A DNA stretch of 64,000 nucleotides from Azorhizobium sp965227945 (lineage in GTDB: Bacteria > Pseudomonadota > Alphaproteobacteria > Rhizobiales > Xanthobacteraceae). Positions 56,501 through 64,000 of the stretch are shown here, piece by piece. The first letter of the stretch is position 1, and every line of letters begins with the position of its first letter. The notes beneath the pieces were generated by a model. That model saw only the letters and a list, made by a program, of their open reading frames with translations, searched no databases and was not told the origin of the DNA. The stretch lies in contig CBDDGQ010000006.1 of the NCBI GenBank assembly GCA_965227945.1, positions 2,542,001 to 2,606,000 on the forward strand, given 5' to 3'. Made by a program: the position numbers and the translations under genes.

Positions 56501-56810
56501 CTTCCTCATCGGCGAGGCGGGCGGCGCGCTCTTCTTCCTCGATCAGCGCCTGACGGTCGGCCACCGGGATCTGGTAGTAATCCGGGTGGATTTCGCTGAA
56601 GGCCAGGAAGCCGTGGCGGTTGCCGCCGTATTCGATGAAGGCCGCCTGTAGGGAGGGCTCTACGCGGGTGACCTTGGCAAGGTAGATATTGCCCCGCAAC
56701 TGCTTGCGGGACGCGGACTCATAGTCGAACTCTTCGACCCTGTTCCCGCGCACGACCACAACCCGGGTCTCCTCCGGGTGGGTCGCATCGATGAGCATCT
56801 TGTTGGCCAT
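53547..56810 (-). CDS. rne: Ribonuclease E
   Basis: A 1087-residue endoribonuclease, the core of the RNA degradosome. The N-terminus MANKMLIDATHPEETRVVVV begins the catalytic half. The S1 domain is interrupted by a very long acidic insert (roughly residues 85-365) including a His/Asp run (DDDHHDHHHHHDDHEP). Catalytic elements follow: VSIDVNSGR with metal-binding Asp, IVIDFIDM, and the Zn-link CATCGGTG. The C-terminal half is disordered, with alternating acidic and Arg-rich patches and a short conserved end (SGWWQRKLFGE). Start at MANKM follows AGAGAG. An antisense frame of over 1000 codons on the plus strand is a composition artefact. Confidence 0.96.
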   Translation of the reverse strand: MANKMLIDATHPEETRVVVVRGNRVEEFDYESASRKQLRGNIYLAKVTRVEPSLQAAFIEYGGNRHGFLAFSEIHPDYYQIPVADRQALIEEEERAARLADEEDERRERRRDRSRTKRAVSDDKVSEAVSDDLDDADDSDVEEVEDDEVIDTIEDGAITRHGGDDEDDDHHDHHHHHDDHEPAAREPEPLDPETLPQQTDVAHIAAAEDDVALPEAIADAPPAAPAISAGDDGLSSEALPAPAEQAAAAGHDAEIAAEAPVGEHEDAPLLGLGDTETLPEELPAGDADDAAPVESRSREGRDDRGRRSRRSGRNRGRKPADDENGDADVEDVGEEEEEFVESLGSDDALEEVPERSHQRRARSYKIQEVIRRRQVMLVQVVKEERGNKGAALTTYLSLAGRYSVLMPNTARGGGISRKITNAVDRKRLKDVVQDLEVPEGMGIILRTAGANRTKVEIKRDFEYLLRLWETVRELTLTSSAPSLVYEEGSLIKRAIRDLYNKEIDDIHVAGEEGFREARDFMRMLMPSHAKNVVPYREPQPIFAKHGVEHQLDAMFSPVVQLKSGGYIVINPTEALVSIDVNSGRATREHHIEDTALKTNLEASEEIARQLRLRDLAGLIVIDFIDMEEKRNNRAVERKVKDCLKNDRARIQVGRISHFGLMEMSRQRIRTGVLESSIEVCATCGGTGHVRSAASVSLQLLRALEEQLLRSATHNLIARTRAEVALYVLNHKRAHLRELEERFEVTLVVQADDSVTGHQPFLIDKGELAVPPPAAPRLTTVIQPDSILPDEDYDDEDEEIEAEGLEVEAEGESEGETATAERTGDDQSRKRRRRRRRRGGERDGTERDGEARELRTDDARDDEAEGEDDAAAEGEESDEDARAEGEDRGEGENGDRRRRRRGRRGGRRNRREGEDAAPLTAEELADGAEGSEASEPAHRDLGFPDAETFAEIEAESAAHEAPVHEAPVTADAPLPEPVATPVVPAAPQVPVLPVAAEPEAAPTPRRRSTVREKAPVISSAAASVPVVPMASAPSENAVDAAPAETPAVAPSAEPASGPETAAPPVAAPSTEPPAKPRSGWWQRKLFGE

Positions 56811-57591
56811 GGAAATCTCTCTTCGCGGCGTCGGAGCCAAGGCCCCGCCACGGCCGGCGGGACAAGGCCCGCGAACCGTTCAGACACCGGATATGATGGC
56901 GAAAGAAGACAGAGGATCGGCGGCGCGCGGGTGTCGTGGCGACACCTTCGGCATCGGGCCACACGGAAGCACGCTGTGCGTGCTGGTCGTGCGATTGAAC
57001 GTCCATGCCCTCGGCTACTCGTCCCTCAGCGAAATATCAGGCCGGACCCGTGTCCAACCCTGGCATACAGCCGCTCGATCCCCTCGCGATCAGGGGATTT
57101 CCTCGACACCCGAGCGACCGAACCCCCTGCCTCGAAGCCCTGATGCCGTGACACAGGCTTGCGCCCGCTTGCGACTGGGTTCGAAGCGCGCTTGCGCGCG
57201 CTCGTCGCGGCGACCGGCTCTCAAGCGGGAGCGGCCTGCGACGGACGATGCCCCATCCCATGTGCGGGAGGCGGCATCGGCGGGGCGTTGCGGACGCCGG
57301 AAGGCCAGAGGCGAATTCCAGAACGCAAGCCGTATGCCCATCCTTCTTACTCGCCCGCCTCCGGTTTTGGCAAGGATCATGCTGAAGCGTCATGCCTAAG
57401 CCTTAGGCAGTGAGATTGGGCGGGCATCTGCCTGGCCTTGGAGCAACTCGCGCCAGCCTCGCGCAGCCTTCGCGGGTTAGGTATTTATGTGTGGCGCCAG
57501 GGCAACAGCCCGCTCCCGAGCGGGGTCTCCTGTCAACCAGGAGTTAACGTCGGCGCCGCTATCGAGTAGAGCTTGTTCAGCCGGACCTTGG
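56811..57591. other. Long divergent region between rne and the amidase gene
   Basis: About 780 bases. It probably includes a long rne leader, in keeping with the autoregulatory 5' UTR of rne in other proteobacteria, plus the amidase promoter. Several frames cross it, but none has both a ribosome binding site and protein-like sequence. An ATG at 57487 could extend the amidase by 35 residues. Confidence 0.4.
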
Positions 57592-59088
57592 ATGGTCAAT
57601 GTGCCAACGCAGATGCGTGCCCCTTCTCCTGAGATCGACGGCGGCGCTGGGCGCCCCGCGCGACAGCTGGGTGCGCCTTCTGGTGGGAAATTACCTCTGA
57701 TCGGTCTCCTGAGCGGACGCTGGGCGCTGGTGGCCTTGCTGCTGGCGGCGACCCTGTTTCCGAGCGGGATGCTGGATGCCGCCGACGGGCGTACGCCCGC
57801 CGCCGAAAAGCCGGTGACGGTCCCGCAAGCGGTCATCGGAACGCCGGTGATTGCGGCCGCGCCGGTGTCGGTGAAGGCCGCGGACCTGCCGGTGACCGAG
57901 ACCGCCGCCGCTGTGATCAAGGTGCAGCCGCCAGCCAAGCCCACCGGGCCGGCGATGGCGCTGGATGCCCGGCTCGCGGGCGATGGCCAGCGCACCCGCC
58001 TGGTGATCGACCTCAGCCATGCCGCGGACTTCCGCGTGTTCACGCTGGCCAATCCCTACCGGGTGATCATCGACCTCACCGATGTCGCCTTCTCCATGAA
58101 GCCCGATGCCGGCCAGATGCGGCGCGGCCTGGTCTCGGCCTTCCGCTTCGGCGTGTTCGCCCCGGGCAAGGCCCGCATGGTGCTGGACGCGGCGGACCCT
58201 GTCCTCATCGACAAGGCCTTCGTGATCGCCGCCCAGGATGACCAGCCGGCGCGGCTGGTGGTGGATCTGGTCAAGACCGACGCCGCCGGTTTCACCCAGG
58301 CGCAGGCGTCTTCAACCGAGGCCGCCCCGCCGCCGGAAGCGGCCGTGGAGCCGGCGACGCCCAACGACAAGCGGCCGGTGATCGTGCTGGACCCGGGCCA
58401 CGGCGGCATCGATTCGGGCACCACCGGCTACAGCGCCTATACGGAGAAGACCATCGTTCTCGAGGTCGCGCTGGCGCTGCGGGAGAAACTGGAACGCAGC
58501 GGTCGCTTCCGGGTGGTGATGACCCGCTCCACCGACACCTTCATCACGCTGGGGGATCGCGTCCGGCTCGCCCGCACCAACCATGCCGCGCTGTTCGTCT
58601 CCATCCATGCGGATGCCTTGGCCGCCGGAGACGGGCGCGCCAATGGCGCCAGCGTGTACACCTTGTCGGATACCGCCAGTGACGCGGATGCCGCGCATCT
58701 GGCGGAAAAGGAAAACAAGGCGGACCTGATCGCCGGTGTCGATCTCACCGAGGACAACAGCCAGGTGGCCGACATTCTTTATGATCTGGCGCAGCGAGAG
58801 ACGAAAAACTTTTCCGCTCTGTTCGCGCGCACCCTGGTGGGCACCATGAAGAGCGCCGCGCGCCTGCATAAATCGCCCATCAAGTCCGCCGGCTTCCGGG
58901 TGCTCAAGGCCCACGACGTGCCCTCGGTGCTGGTGGAGCTCGGCTACATGTCGAGCCCGCAGGACCTCAAGCAGATGACCTCCGAGGTCTGGCGCGACAA
59001 ACTCACCGACGCCATGCAAGGCGCCATCAACGACTTCTTCACCACCCGCGTCGCCGGTGGCGTGCCGGTTGCCCCGCTGCCAAAATAG
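57592..59088 (+). CDS. N-acetylmuramoyl-L-alanine amidase, AmiC type with AMIN domain
   Basis: A 498-residue periplasmic amidase that cleaves the stem peptide from glycan strands during septum splitting. A signal-anchor (WALVALLLAATLFPSGML) is followed by an AMIN localisation domain (about 120-225, RLVIDLSHAADFRVFTLANPYRVIIDL) and the Amidase_3 domain (about 265-485). Zinc ligands are His in LDPGHGGIDSG, Glu in EKTIVLEVAL and His in VSIHADA; the catalytic Glu is in VLVELGYMSS. The start is uncertain: ATG 57592 keeps a reasonable signal segment, while ATG 57487 and ATG 57613 are in frame. It lies just upstream of mrcA, a sensible wall-metabolism pair. Confidence 0.92.
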   Translation: MVNVPTQMRAPSPEIDGGAGRPARQLGAPSGGKLPLIGLLSGRWALVALLLAATLFPSGMLDAADGRTPAAEKPVTVPQAVIGTPVIAAAPVSVKAADLPVTETAAAVIKVQPPAKPTGPAMALDARLAGDGQRTRLVIDLSHAADFRVFTLANPYRVIIDLTDVAFSMKPDAGQMRRGLVSAFRFGVFAPGKARMVLDAADPVLIDKAFVIAAQDDQPARLVVDLVKTDAAGFTQAQASSTEAAPPPEAAVEPATPNDKRPVIVLDPGHGGIDSGTTGYSAYTEKTIVLEVALALREKLERSGRFRVVMTRSTDTFITLGDRVRLARTNHAALFVSIHADALAAGDGRANGASVYTLSDTASDADAAHLAEKENKADLIAGVDLTEDNSQVADILYDLAQRETKNFSALFARTLVGTMKSAARLHKSPIKSAGFRVLKAHDVPSVLVELGYMSSPQDLKQMTSEVWRDKLTDAMQGAINDFFTTRVAGGVPVAPLPK

Positions 59089-59337
59089 CCAGCGCCGGCC
59101 TGGACGCGATTGACGCAACGACAACGTCCCGCATCCCGTCTCCCATGCAACGGAAGTGTGGGGGTGGCGTTGTCATCGTCGTGAAGCAGCCACAGTTCGC
59201 CAACATAGCCTTTCGGGTTACGGTTGCGGTAAGCAGGCCGCGGGCGAGCGTCTCGGCGCGCGCTGCGGTGGTTTGGCGTGGAATGGGTCGGTCCCGGTGG
59301 TCGGGAGGCGGCTTCGGTGGGGGAGGGAGCCGGCGAC

Positions 59338-61788
59338 ATGCGGCTGCTGTTGAGGTTCTTCGGCTTCCTGTTTGCGTTGGGCACTGTGCTGCTGCTGGTG
59401 GGCGCGGCCGGCGCTACCTATTTCGTCTGGAAATATTCCCAGGACCTGCCGGACTACACCCAGCTGCAGAATTATGAGCCGCCGGTGATGACCCGCGTCC
59501 ATGCGGGCGACGGCTCGCTGGTGGCCGAGTACGCGCGCCAGCGCCGCCTCTACATTCCCATTCAGTCCGTGCCCAAGCTGGTGGTGGAGGCTTTCCTCTC
59601 CGCCGAGGACAAGAACTTCTACGAGCACGGCGGCATCGACCCGTCCGGCATCTTCCGCGCCGGCATGGTGTATGTGCAGAATTTTGGCTCCAACCGCCGG
59701 CCGCAAGGCGCCTCCACCATCACCCAGCAGGTGGCCAAGAACTTCCTGCTGACCAATGAGGTGTCGCTGGATCGCAAGATCAAGGAAGCCCTGCTGGCGC
59801 TGCGCATCGAGCGCGCCTACTCCAAGGACCGCATCCTGGAGTTGTATCTGAACGAAATCTATCTGGGCATGGGCTCCTACGGCATCGCGGCCGCGGCGCT
59901 GACCTATTTCGACAAGTCGGTGGAAGACCTGAACATCCAGCAGGTGGCGTATCTCGCCGCTCTGCCCAAGGCGCCGTCCTCCTACAATCCCTATCGCGAC
60001 CGCGAGCGCGCCATCGACCGGCGCAACTGGGTCATCGACCGCATGGCGGAGAACGGCTTCATCACCGCCGCCCAGGCGGACACGGCCAAGAAAAGCGGCC
60101 TGGATGTGACGCCGCGCCCCACCGGCGCGCAGATCTTCGCCGCGGAATATTATGCCGAGGAAGTGCGCCGCCAGATCTATGAGCGCTATGGCGAGACCAA
60201 GCTCTATGAGGGCGGCCTATCGGTGCGCACCTCGCTCAATCCGCGCCTGCAATCCATCGCCAAGAAGACGCTGGCCGAGGGTCTGGTGCGATTCGACGAA
60301 CAGCGCGGCTGGCGCGGCCCCATCAACCATATCGACCTGACCGGCGACTGGGGCCCCAAGCTGGGCGAACTGAAAGCCTTTTCGGACATTCCCTGGAAGC
60401 TGGCGGTGGTGCTGGATTCCGGCAAGGATACCGCGCGCATCGGCCTGCAGCCCGCCCGGGAACGCTCGGGCGGCTACTCCAGCGTCCGCGACGTGGGCCT
60501 GATCAATCTCGACGGCGTGAAATGGGCCCGCTGGACCAAGGGGCCTGATGCCGGCCGTGCGGTCACCACGGTGGCGCAGGTGCTCAAGCCCGGCGACGTG
60601 ATCTATGTGGAGCCCATTGCCGGCAAGGACGGCCAGTATCGGCTGCACCAGATCCCCGAGATCGAAGGCGCCATGGTGGTGATGGAGCCGCTCACCGGCC
60701 GCGTCCTGGCGCTGGCGGGGGGCTTCTCCTATGACGAGAGCCAGTTCAACCGCGCCACCCAGGCGCTGCGCCAGCCGGGTTCGTCCTTCAAGCCCATCGT
60801 CTATTCCGCGGCGCTGGACAATGGCTATACCCCCTCCACCGTGGTGCTGGACGCCCCGATCGAGATCGATCAGGGGCCGGGCATGCCGGTGTGGGCGCCG
60901 GAAAATTACGCCAAGAAATTCTACGGTCCGCAGACCCTGCGCTTCGGCCTGGAGCAGTCGCGCAACGTGATGACCGTGCGCCTGGCCCAGGACGTGGGCA
61001 TGCCGCTGATCGCCGATTACGCGCGCAAGTTCGGCGTCTATGACGACATGCTGCCGGTGCTCTCCATGGCGCTGGGCGCCGGCGAGACCACCTTGATGCG
61101 CATGACCGGCGCCTATTCCATGATCGCCAATGGCGGGCGCAAGGTCACGCCCTCGCTGATCGATCGCGTGCAGGACCGCTATGGCCACACCATCTACCGC
61201 CATGACGAGCGCGAATGCCGCGGCTGCGATGCGGACAAGTGGGACAATCAGCCCGAGCCGACGCTGATCGACCGCCGGCCGGTGGTCCTGGACGCCATGA
61301 CCTCCTACCAGATCACCTCGCTCATGGAGGGCGTGATCCAGCGCGGCACGGGCACGGCCTTGAAGGATCTGGGCCGCCCGGTGGCCGGCAAGTCCGGCAC
61401 CACCAATGAAGAGAAGGACGCCTGGTTCATGGCCTTCACCCCGGAAATGGTGGTGGGCGTGTATCTGGGCTATGACCGGCCCAAGCCCATGGGCAAAGGC
61501 GCCACGGGCGGCGTGCTGACCGCTCCGGTAGTGCGGGACTTCATGAAGACCGCGCTCGCCGACAAGCCGGCGATCCCGTTCCGGGTGCCGCCCGGCATCA
61601 AGCTGGTGCGCATCAATCCCAAGACCGGCCTGCGCGCCGGGCCGGGGGAGAACTCGATTCTGGAAGGCTTCAAGCCCGGCACGGCACCGCCGGACAGCTA
61701 TTCGGTGATCGGCTCCGGCGATGCCGCTCTCGGCGTGTCGCCGGAAGCGGACCGCGCGGTGCGCTCGGGGACCGGCGGGCTCTACTGA
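59338..61788 (+). CDS. mrcA: Penicillin-binding protein 1A (class A, bifunctional)
   Basis: An 816-residue inner-membrane enzyme that polymerises and cross-links peptidoglycan. A single N-terminal span (about 4-30) anchors it. The glycosyltransferase domain (about 55-230) has the catalytic Glu in FLSAEDKNFYEHGGID and QGASTITQQVAKN. The transpeptidase domain has the SxxK serine in PGSSFKP, SxN in EQSRN and KSGTT. An OB-like insert separates the two. The start at MRLLLRFFG follows GGGGAGGGAG. It follows the amidase by about 250 bases and precedes prfB. Confidence 0.96.
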   Translation: MRLLLRFFGFLFALGTVLLLVGAAGATYFVWKYSQDLPDYTQLQNYEPPVMTRVHAGDGSLVAEYARQRRLYIPIQSVPKLVVEAFLSAEDKNFYEHGGIDPSGIFRAGMVYVQNFGSNRRPQGASTITQQVAKNFLLTNEVSLDRKIKEALLALRIERAYSKDRILELYLNEIYLGMGSYGIAAAALTYFDKSVEDLNIQQVAYLAALPKAPSSYNPYRDRERAIDRRNWVIDRMAENGFITAAQADTAKKSGLDVTPRPTGAQIFAAEYYAEEVRRQIYERYGETKLYEGGLSVRTSLNPRLQSIAKKTLAEGLVRFDEQRGWRGPINHIDLTGDWGPKLGELKAFSDIPWKLAVVLDSGKDTARIGLQPARERSGGYSSVRDVGLINLDGVKWARWTKGPDAGRAVTTVAQVLKPGDVIYVEPIAGKDGQYRLHQIPEIEGAMVVMEPLTGRVLALAGGFSYDESQFNRATQALRQPGSSFKPIVYSAALDNGYTPSTVVLDAPIEIDQGPGMPVWAPENYAKKFYGPQTLRFGLEQSRNVMTVRLAQDVGMPLIADYARKFGVYDDMLPVLSMALGAGETTLMRMTGAYSMIANGGRKVTPSLIDRVQDRYGHTIYRHDERECRGCDADKWDNQPEPTLIDRRPVVLDAMTSYQITSLMEGVIQRGTGTALKDLGRPVAGKSGTTNEEKDAWFMAFTPEMVVGVYLGYDRPKPMGKGATGGVLTAPVVRDFMKTALADKPAIPFRVPPGIKLVRINPKTGLRAGPGENSILEGFKPGTAPPDSYSVIGSGDAALGVSPEADRAVRSGTGGLY

Positions 61789-61974
61789 CGGCCCGTGGCC
61801 CCGCTCGCGGCGTTGCGGTCGCGGGCGCGCGGCCGATGATTTTTCCTGGCATGGCCAAATCTGCGCCGGCAAAGGCTTTGCGCCTGCATGGCGCGGCTTG
61901 TGCCGGTGCAGGCGTTTACAGGCCGGCCTGACGCCGGTAGGTTCCGCCGCCCTCAGTTCGGAGACGTGTTTGCC

Positions 61975-63105
61975 ATGCGTGCGGAGCTCGCCGCGAAAGT
62001 CGACGAGATCAATGCTTCCGTTGATCTGCTGCGTCAGCACCTCAACGTGGATCGCTCGCGCCGGCGTCTGGCCGAACTGAACGCCATCGCCGAGGACCCC
62101 AAGCTCTGGGACGAGCCGGAGCGGGCGCAGAAGATCATGCAGGAGCGCACCGGCCTGGAAGATGCGCTGGGCGCCATCGACCGGGTCAATCGCGACCTTG
62201 CCGACAATGTCGAGCTGATCGAGCTGGGCGAGGCCGAAGGCGACGAAGGCGTGATCGCCGAGGCCGCCGGTGCCCTGGACCAGTTGAAGGCCGAGCTGGC
62301 CCGCCGCGAGCTGGAAGCTTTGTTCTCCGGCGAGGCTGATTCCAACGATACCTATCTGGAAGTGCATGCGGGCGCCGGTGGCACCGACAGCCAAGACTGG
62401 GCCCTGATGCTCCAGCGCATGTATACGCGCTGGTCGGAGCGGCACGGCTTCAAGGTGGAACTGGTGGACGAATCCGCCGGTGAGCAGGCGGGGATCAAGT
62501 CCGCCACGCTGCAGATCAAGGGCCACAATGCCTATGGCTGGCTCAAGACCGAATCCGGCGTGCATCGCCTAGTGCGCATCTCGCCGTTCGATTCCAATGC
62601 CCGGCGCCAGACCTCATTCGCGTCGGTGGATGTCTATCCGGTGATCGACGACCGCATCGTGGTGGAGATCAACGAGAGCGAAGTGCGTATCGATACCATG
62701 CGCTCCGGCGGCGCCGGCGGTCAGCACGTGAACAAGACCGAATCCGCCGTCCGCCTGACCCATCTGCCCACCGGCATCGCGGTGGTGTCCCAGGGCGACC
62801 GCTCGCAGCACAAGAACAAGGCCACCGCCTGGAACATGCTGCGCGCCAAGCTCTATGAGGCGGAGCTGAAGCGGCGCGAGGCCATCGCCATCGCCGAACA
62901 GGCCGCCCGCACCGACATCGGCTGGGGCCACCAGATCCGCTCTTATGTGCTGCAGCCCTATCAGCTGGTGAAGGACCTGCGCACCGGTGTCACCTCCGGC
63001 ACGCCGCAGGAAGTGCTGGACGGCGCCCTCGATCCCTTCATGGAAGCCGCCCTTGCCCAACGCGCCTATGGCGGCGGCCCGGGGCAGGTGGAGGACGTGG
63101 ACTAG
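61975..63105 (+). CDS. prfB: Peptide chain release factor 2, no programmed frameshift
   Basis: A 376-residue release factor for UGA and UAA codons. The tripeptide anticodon SPF is in RISPFDSNARR and the catalytic GGQ in GGAGGQHVNKTES. The N-terminal helices align with E. coli RF2 straight through the point where E. coli has the in-frame UGA and +1 shift, so the gene is read continuously and that feedback is absent. GGAG precedes the ATG. The stop codon TAG lies inside the first bases of a palindromic intergenic repeat. Confidence 0.97.
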   Translation: MRAELAAKVDEINASVDLLRQHLNVDRSRRRLAELNAIAEDPKLWDEPERAQKIMQERTGLEDALGAIDRVNRDLADNVELIELGEAEGDEGVIAEAAGALDQLKAELARRELEALFSGEADSNDTYLEVHAGAGGTDSQDWALMLQRMYTRWSERHGFKVELVDESAGEQAGIKSATLQIKGHNAYGWLKTESGVHRLVRISPFDSNARRQTSFASVDVYPVIDDRIVVEINESEVRIDTMRSGGAGGQHVNKTESAVRLTHLPTGIAVVSQGDRSQHKNKATAWNMLRAKLYEAELKRREAIAIAEQAARTDIGWGHQIRSYVLQPYQLVKDLRTGVTSGTPQEVLDGALDPFMEAALAQRAYGGGPGQVEDVD

Positions 63106-63207
63106 AGCATTTCCCCGTTTCTTCGAATCGGTGAAGTTCTCTATCTCTTTGTTTTGTCGCGTTCTCTTCCCGCGAACCGGGATCCACTTCGCTCGAAAAC
63201 GCTCTAG
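63102..63207. repeat. Rhizobiales-type palindromic intergenic repeat
   Basis: A 106-base element with inverted ends (CTAGAGCATTTCC at one side, GAAAACGCTCTAG at the other) and a less GC-rich centre containing GAACCGGGATCCACTTCGCT. I recognise the style from many Rhizobiales genomes, where TAGAGC...GAGCGAAGTGGA...GGTTCGCG elements lie between genes. It overlaps the prfB stop codon and may act as a terminator or RNA-processing element. Confidence 0.6.
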
Positions 63208-63272
63208 GATCTGGTCGGCGCTGGCAAATTGGGGAGCCATGCTCCCCAATTTGTGACCCACTGGCCAAAACG

Positions 63273-63746
63273 TCAGGCCAGCGCCTGTGATGCCTTAAGC
63301 ACCTCTTCGGCGTGACCGTCCACTTTCACCTTCGGCCACACCTGGGCCACGGTGCCGTCGCGGCCGATGAGCAGGGTGACGCGCTCTATCCCCATATATT
63401 TGCGTCCGTACATGCTCTTCTCGCCCCACACGCCATAGGCTTCCAGCATGGCGTGGGTCTCGTCGGAGGCCAGCGGGAAATCCAGGTCATATTTCGCCTT
63501 GAACTTGTCCTGCGCCGGAACCGCATCGGCAGACACGCCGAGAATCGAGGTATCCGCAGCGGCAAATTCGGTCCGCAAGCCGTTGAAGGCGATGGCTTCC
63601 TTGGTGCAGCCGGGCGTATCGGCCTTGGGATAGAAATAGATCACCAGCTTGCGGCCGGCATAATCCTTCAATGACACCTGAGAACCGCCATCGCGGGCCA
63701 GCTTGAACGCAGGGGCCGGGGTTCCGGGCTGTGGAATTTGTGACAT
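63273..63746 (-). CDS. bcp: Thioredoxin-dependent thiol peroxidase (BCP/PrxQ), 1-Cys form
   Basis: A 157-residue peroxiredoxin that reduces hydroperoxides. The peroxidatic cysteine is Cys47 in DTPGCTKEA. Five residues on, where E. coli BCP has its resolving cysteine, this protein has isoleucine, and there is no other cysteine, so it should work as a 1-Cys enzyme. The C-terminal half (MYGRKYMGIERVTLLIGRDGTVAQVW) matches the family. The start at MSQIPQPG is right after GGAAGG; longer in-frame starts are arginine-rich and unlike the family. Confidence 0.94.
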   Translation of the reverse strand: MSQIPQPGTPAPAFKLARDGGSQVSLKDYAGRKLVIYFYPKADTPGCTKEAIAFNGLRTEFAAADTSILGVSADAVPAQDKFKAKYDLDFPLASDETHAMLEAYGVWGEKSMYGRKYMGIERVTLLIGRDGTVAQVWPKVKVDGHAEEVLKASQALA

Positions 63747-63881
63747 CTGCCTTCCTTTCGACGTGACGGCATCATAGCGCAGGGCGCATGGCCTTGCCTC
63801 GGAGAACGGATCGTACATTCTGCCCCTCGACGGGAATCCGGCGCGGGGGCGCACAGGGGTGAGCCGGAGGGTGCAGAAGGC

Positions 63882-64000
63882 ATGAGCGAAGACCGGGCGC
63901 AGTTCAAGTCGCCGGTGCGGATGCCGCGCCGGTCCCACCTGCGCGGTCTGACGGGCGCCCTCATTCCCCGCTCGGCCGTGGCGCGGGCGCTGGTGGGCAC
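63882..64000 (+). CDS. Start of an unidentified gene (cut by the window edge)
   Basis: An ATG with GGAGGGTGCAGAAGG just upstream opens a frame that runs to the edge. The 39 visible residues (MSEDRAQFKSPVRMPRRSHL and onward to ALIPRSAVARALVG) are basic and not diagnostic. It is divergent from bcp with about 135 bases between starts. Family cannot be stated. Confidence 0.5.
   Translation, partial: MSEDRAQFKSPVRMPRRSHLRGLTGALIPRSAVARALVG

Noticed and set aside
53526..56651. A 1041-codon open frame on the plus strand
   Set aside because: It is exactly antisense to rne, has no family resemblance, and consists of Val/Gly/Ala/Leu runs produced by complementing the biased rne codons.
56791..57413. 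Plus-strand frames of up to 202 residues upstream of the amidase gene
   Set aside because: They have no ribosome binding site, are Arg/Pro/Ser-rich, and overlap the probable rne leader; they look like shadows of non-coding DNA.
60217..62565. A 782-codon minus-strand frame over mrcA and prfB
   Set aside because: It spans two well-identified genes on the other strand and has no protein-like motifs.

Overview
The window is high-GC, densely coded DNA from an alphaproteobacterium, most likely order Hyphomicrobiales (Rhizobiales) and possibly Xanthobacteraceae. The assignment is an inference from family features: an RNase E with a very large acidic insert near its N-terminus, a DnaG with a degenerate zinc ribbon, a carA / yqeY-dnaG-rpoD arrangement with rpsU elsewhere, an AspRS with the histidine typical of non-discriminating enzymes, a CHASE3-kinase / Rcp-like / REC-kinase operon, and a GAGCATTTCC...CGCTC type intergenic palindrome. 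No tRNA, rRNA, CRISPR array or prophage was seen.

Layout. 1-9.2 kb: a truncated Cache-domain sensor, aspS, a membrane acyltransferase, two unrecognised proteins and the malic enzyme maeB. 9.3-10.8 kb: a complete IS1182-type insertion sequence sitting in the hairpin that once terminated maeB. 10.9-20.8 kb: a GDSL-esterase autotransporter, an MHS-family metabolite permease, a SleB-type cell-wall hydrolase, meaB, an AhpD-like protein overlapping an ECF41 sigma factor, a frameshifted glycine-zipper protein and a rhodanese. 20.9-25.6 kb: a three-gene phosphorelay operon facing a glutamine-synthetase-family enzyme. 25.7-29.3 kb: an autotransporter whose passenger reads as a pepsin-fold aspartic peptidase, the most unusual object in the window. 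29.4-32.4 kb: an orphan peptide-type binding protein, a DUF3597 protein and two very small membrane proteins. 32.4-39.3 kb: rpoD, dnaG, yqeY, carA and an exported protein.

39.4-46.1 kb is an oxalate/formate island: a GntR (FCD) regulator, a CBS-pair protein, formyl-CoA:oxalate CoA-transferase (frc) and two OxlT-type antiporters. Three copies of the palindrome GTAT-N5-ATAC lie in its promoter regions, the third in front of a 67-residue orphan protein, suggesting one regulon. Oxalyl-CoA decarboxylase is not in the window, so the pathway must be completed elsewhere.

46.2-50.3 kb carries zwf, pgl and pgi (glucose-6-phosphate metabolism). 50.3-52.6 kb is a divergent LysR/MFS pair. 52.8-64 kb is housekeeping: rpsU (GTG start), rne, an AmiC-type amidase, the class A penicillin-binding protein mrcA, prfB (no programmed frameshift), a bcp peroxiredoxin and the first codons of a further gene.

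Start codons were chosen from Shine-Dalgarno position and family N-termini. Long open frames antisense to real genes are common at this GC content and were left out.
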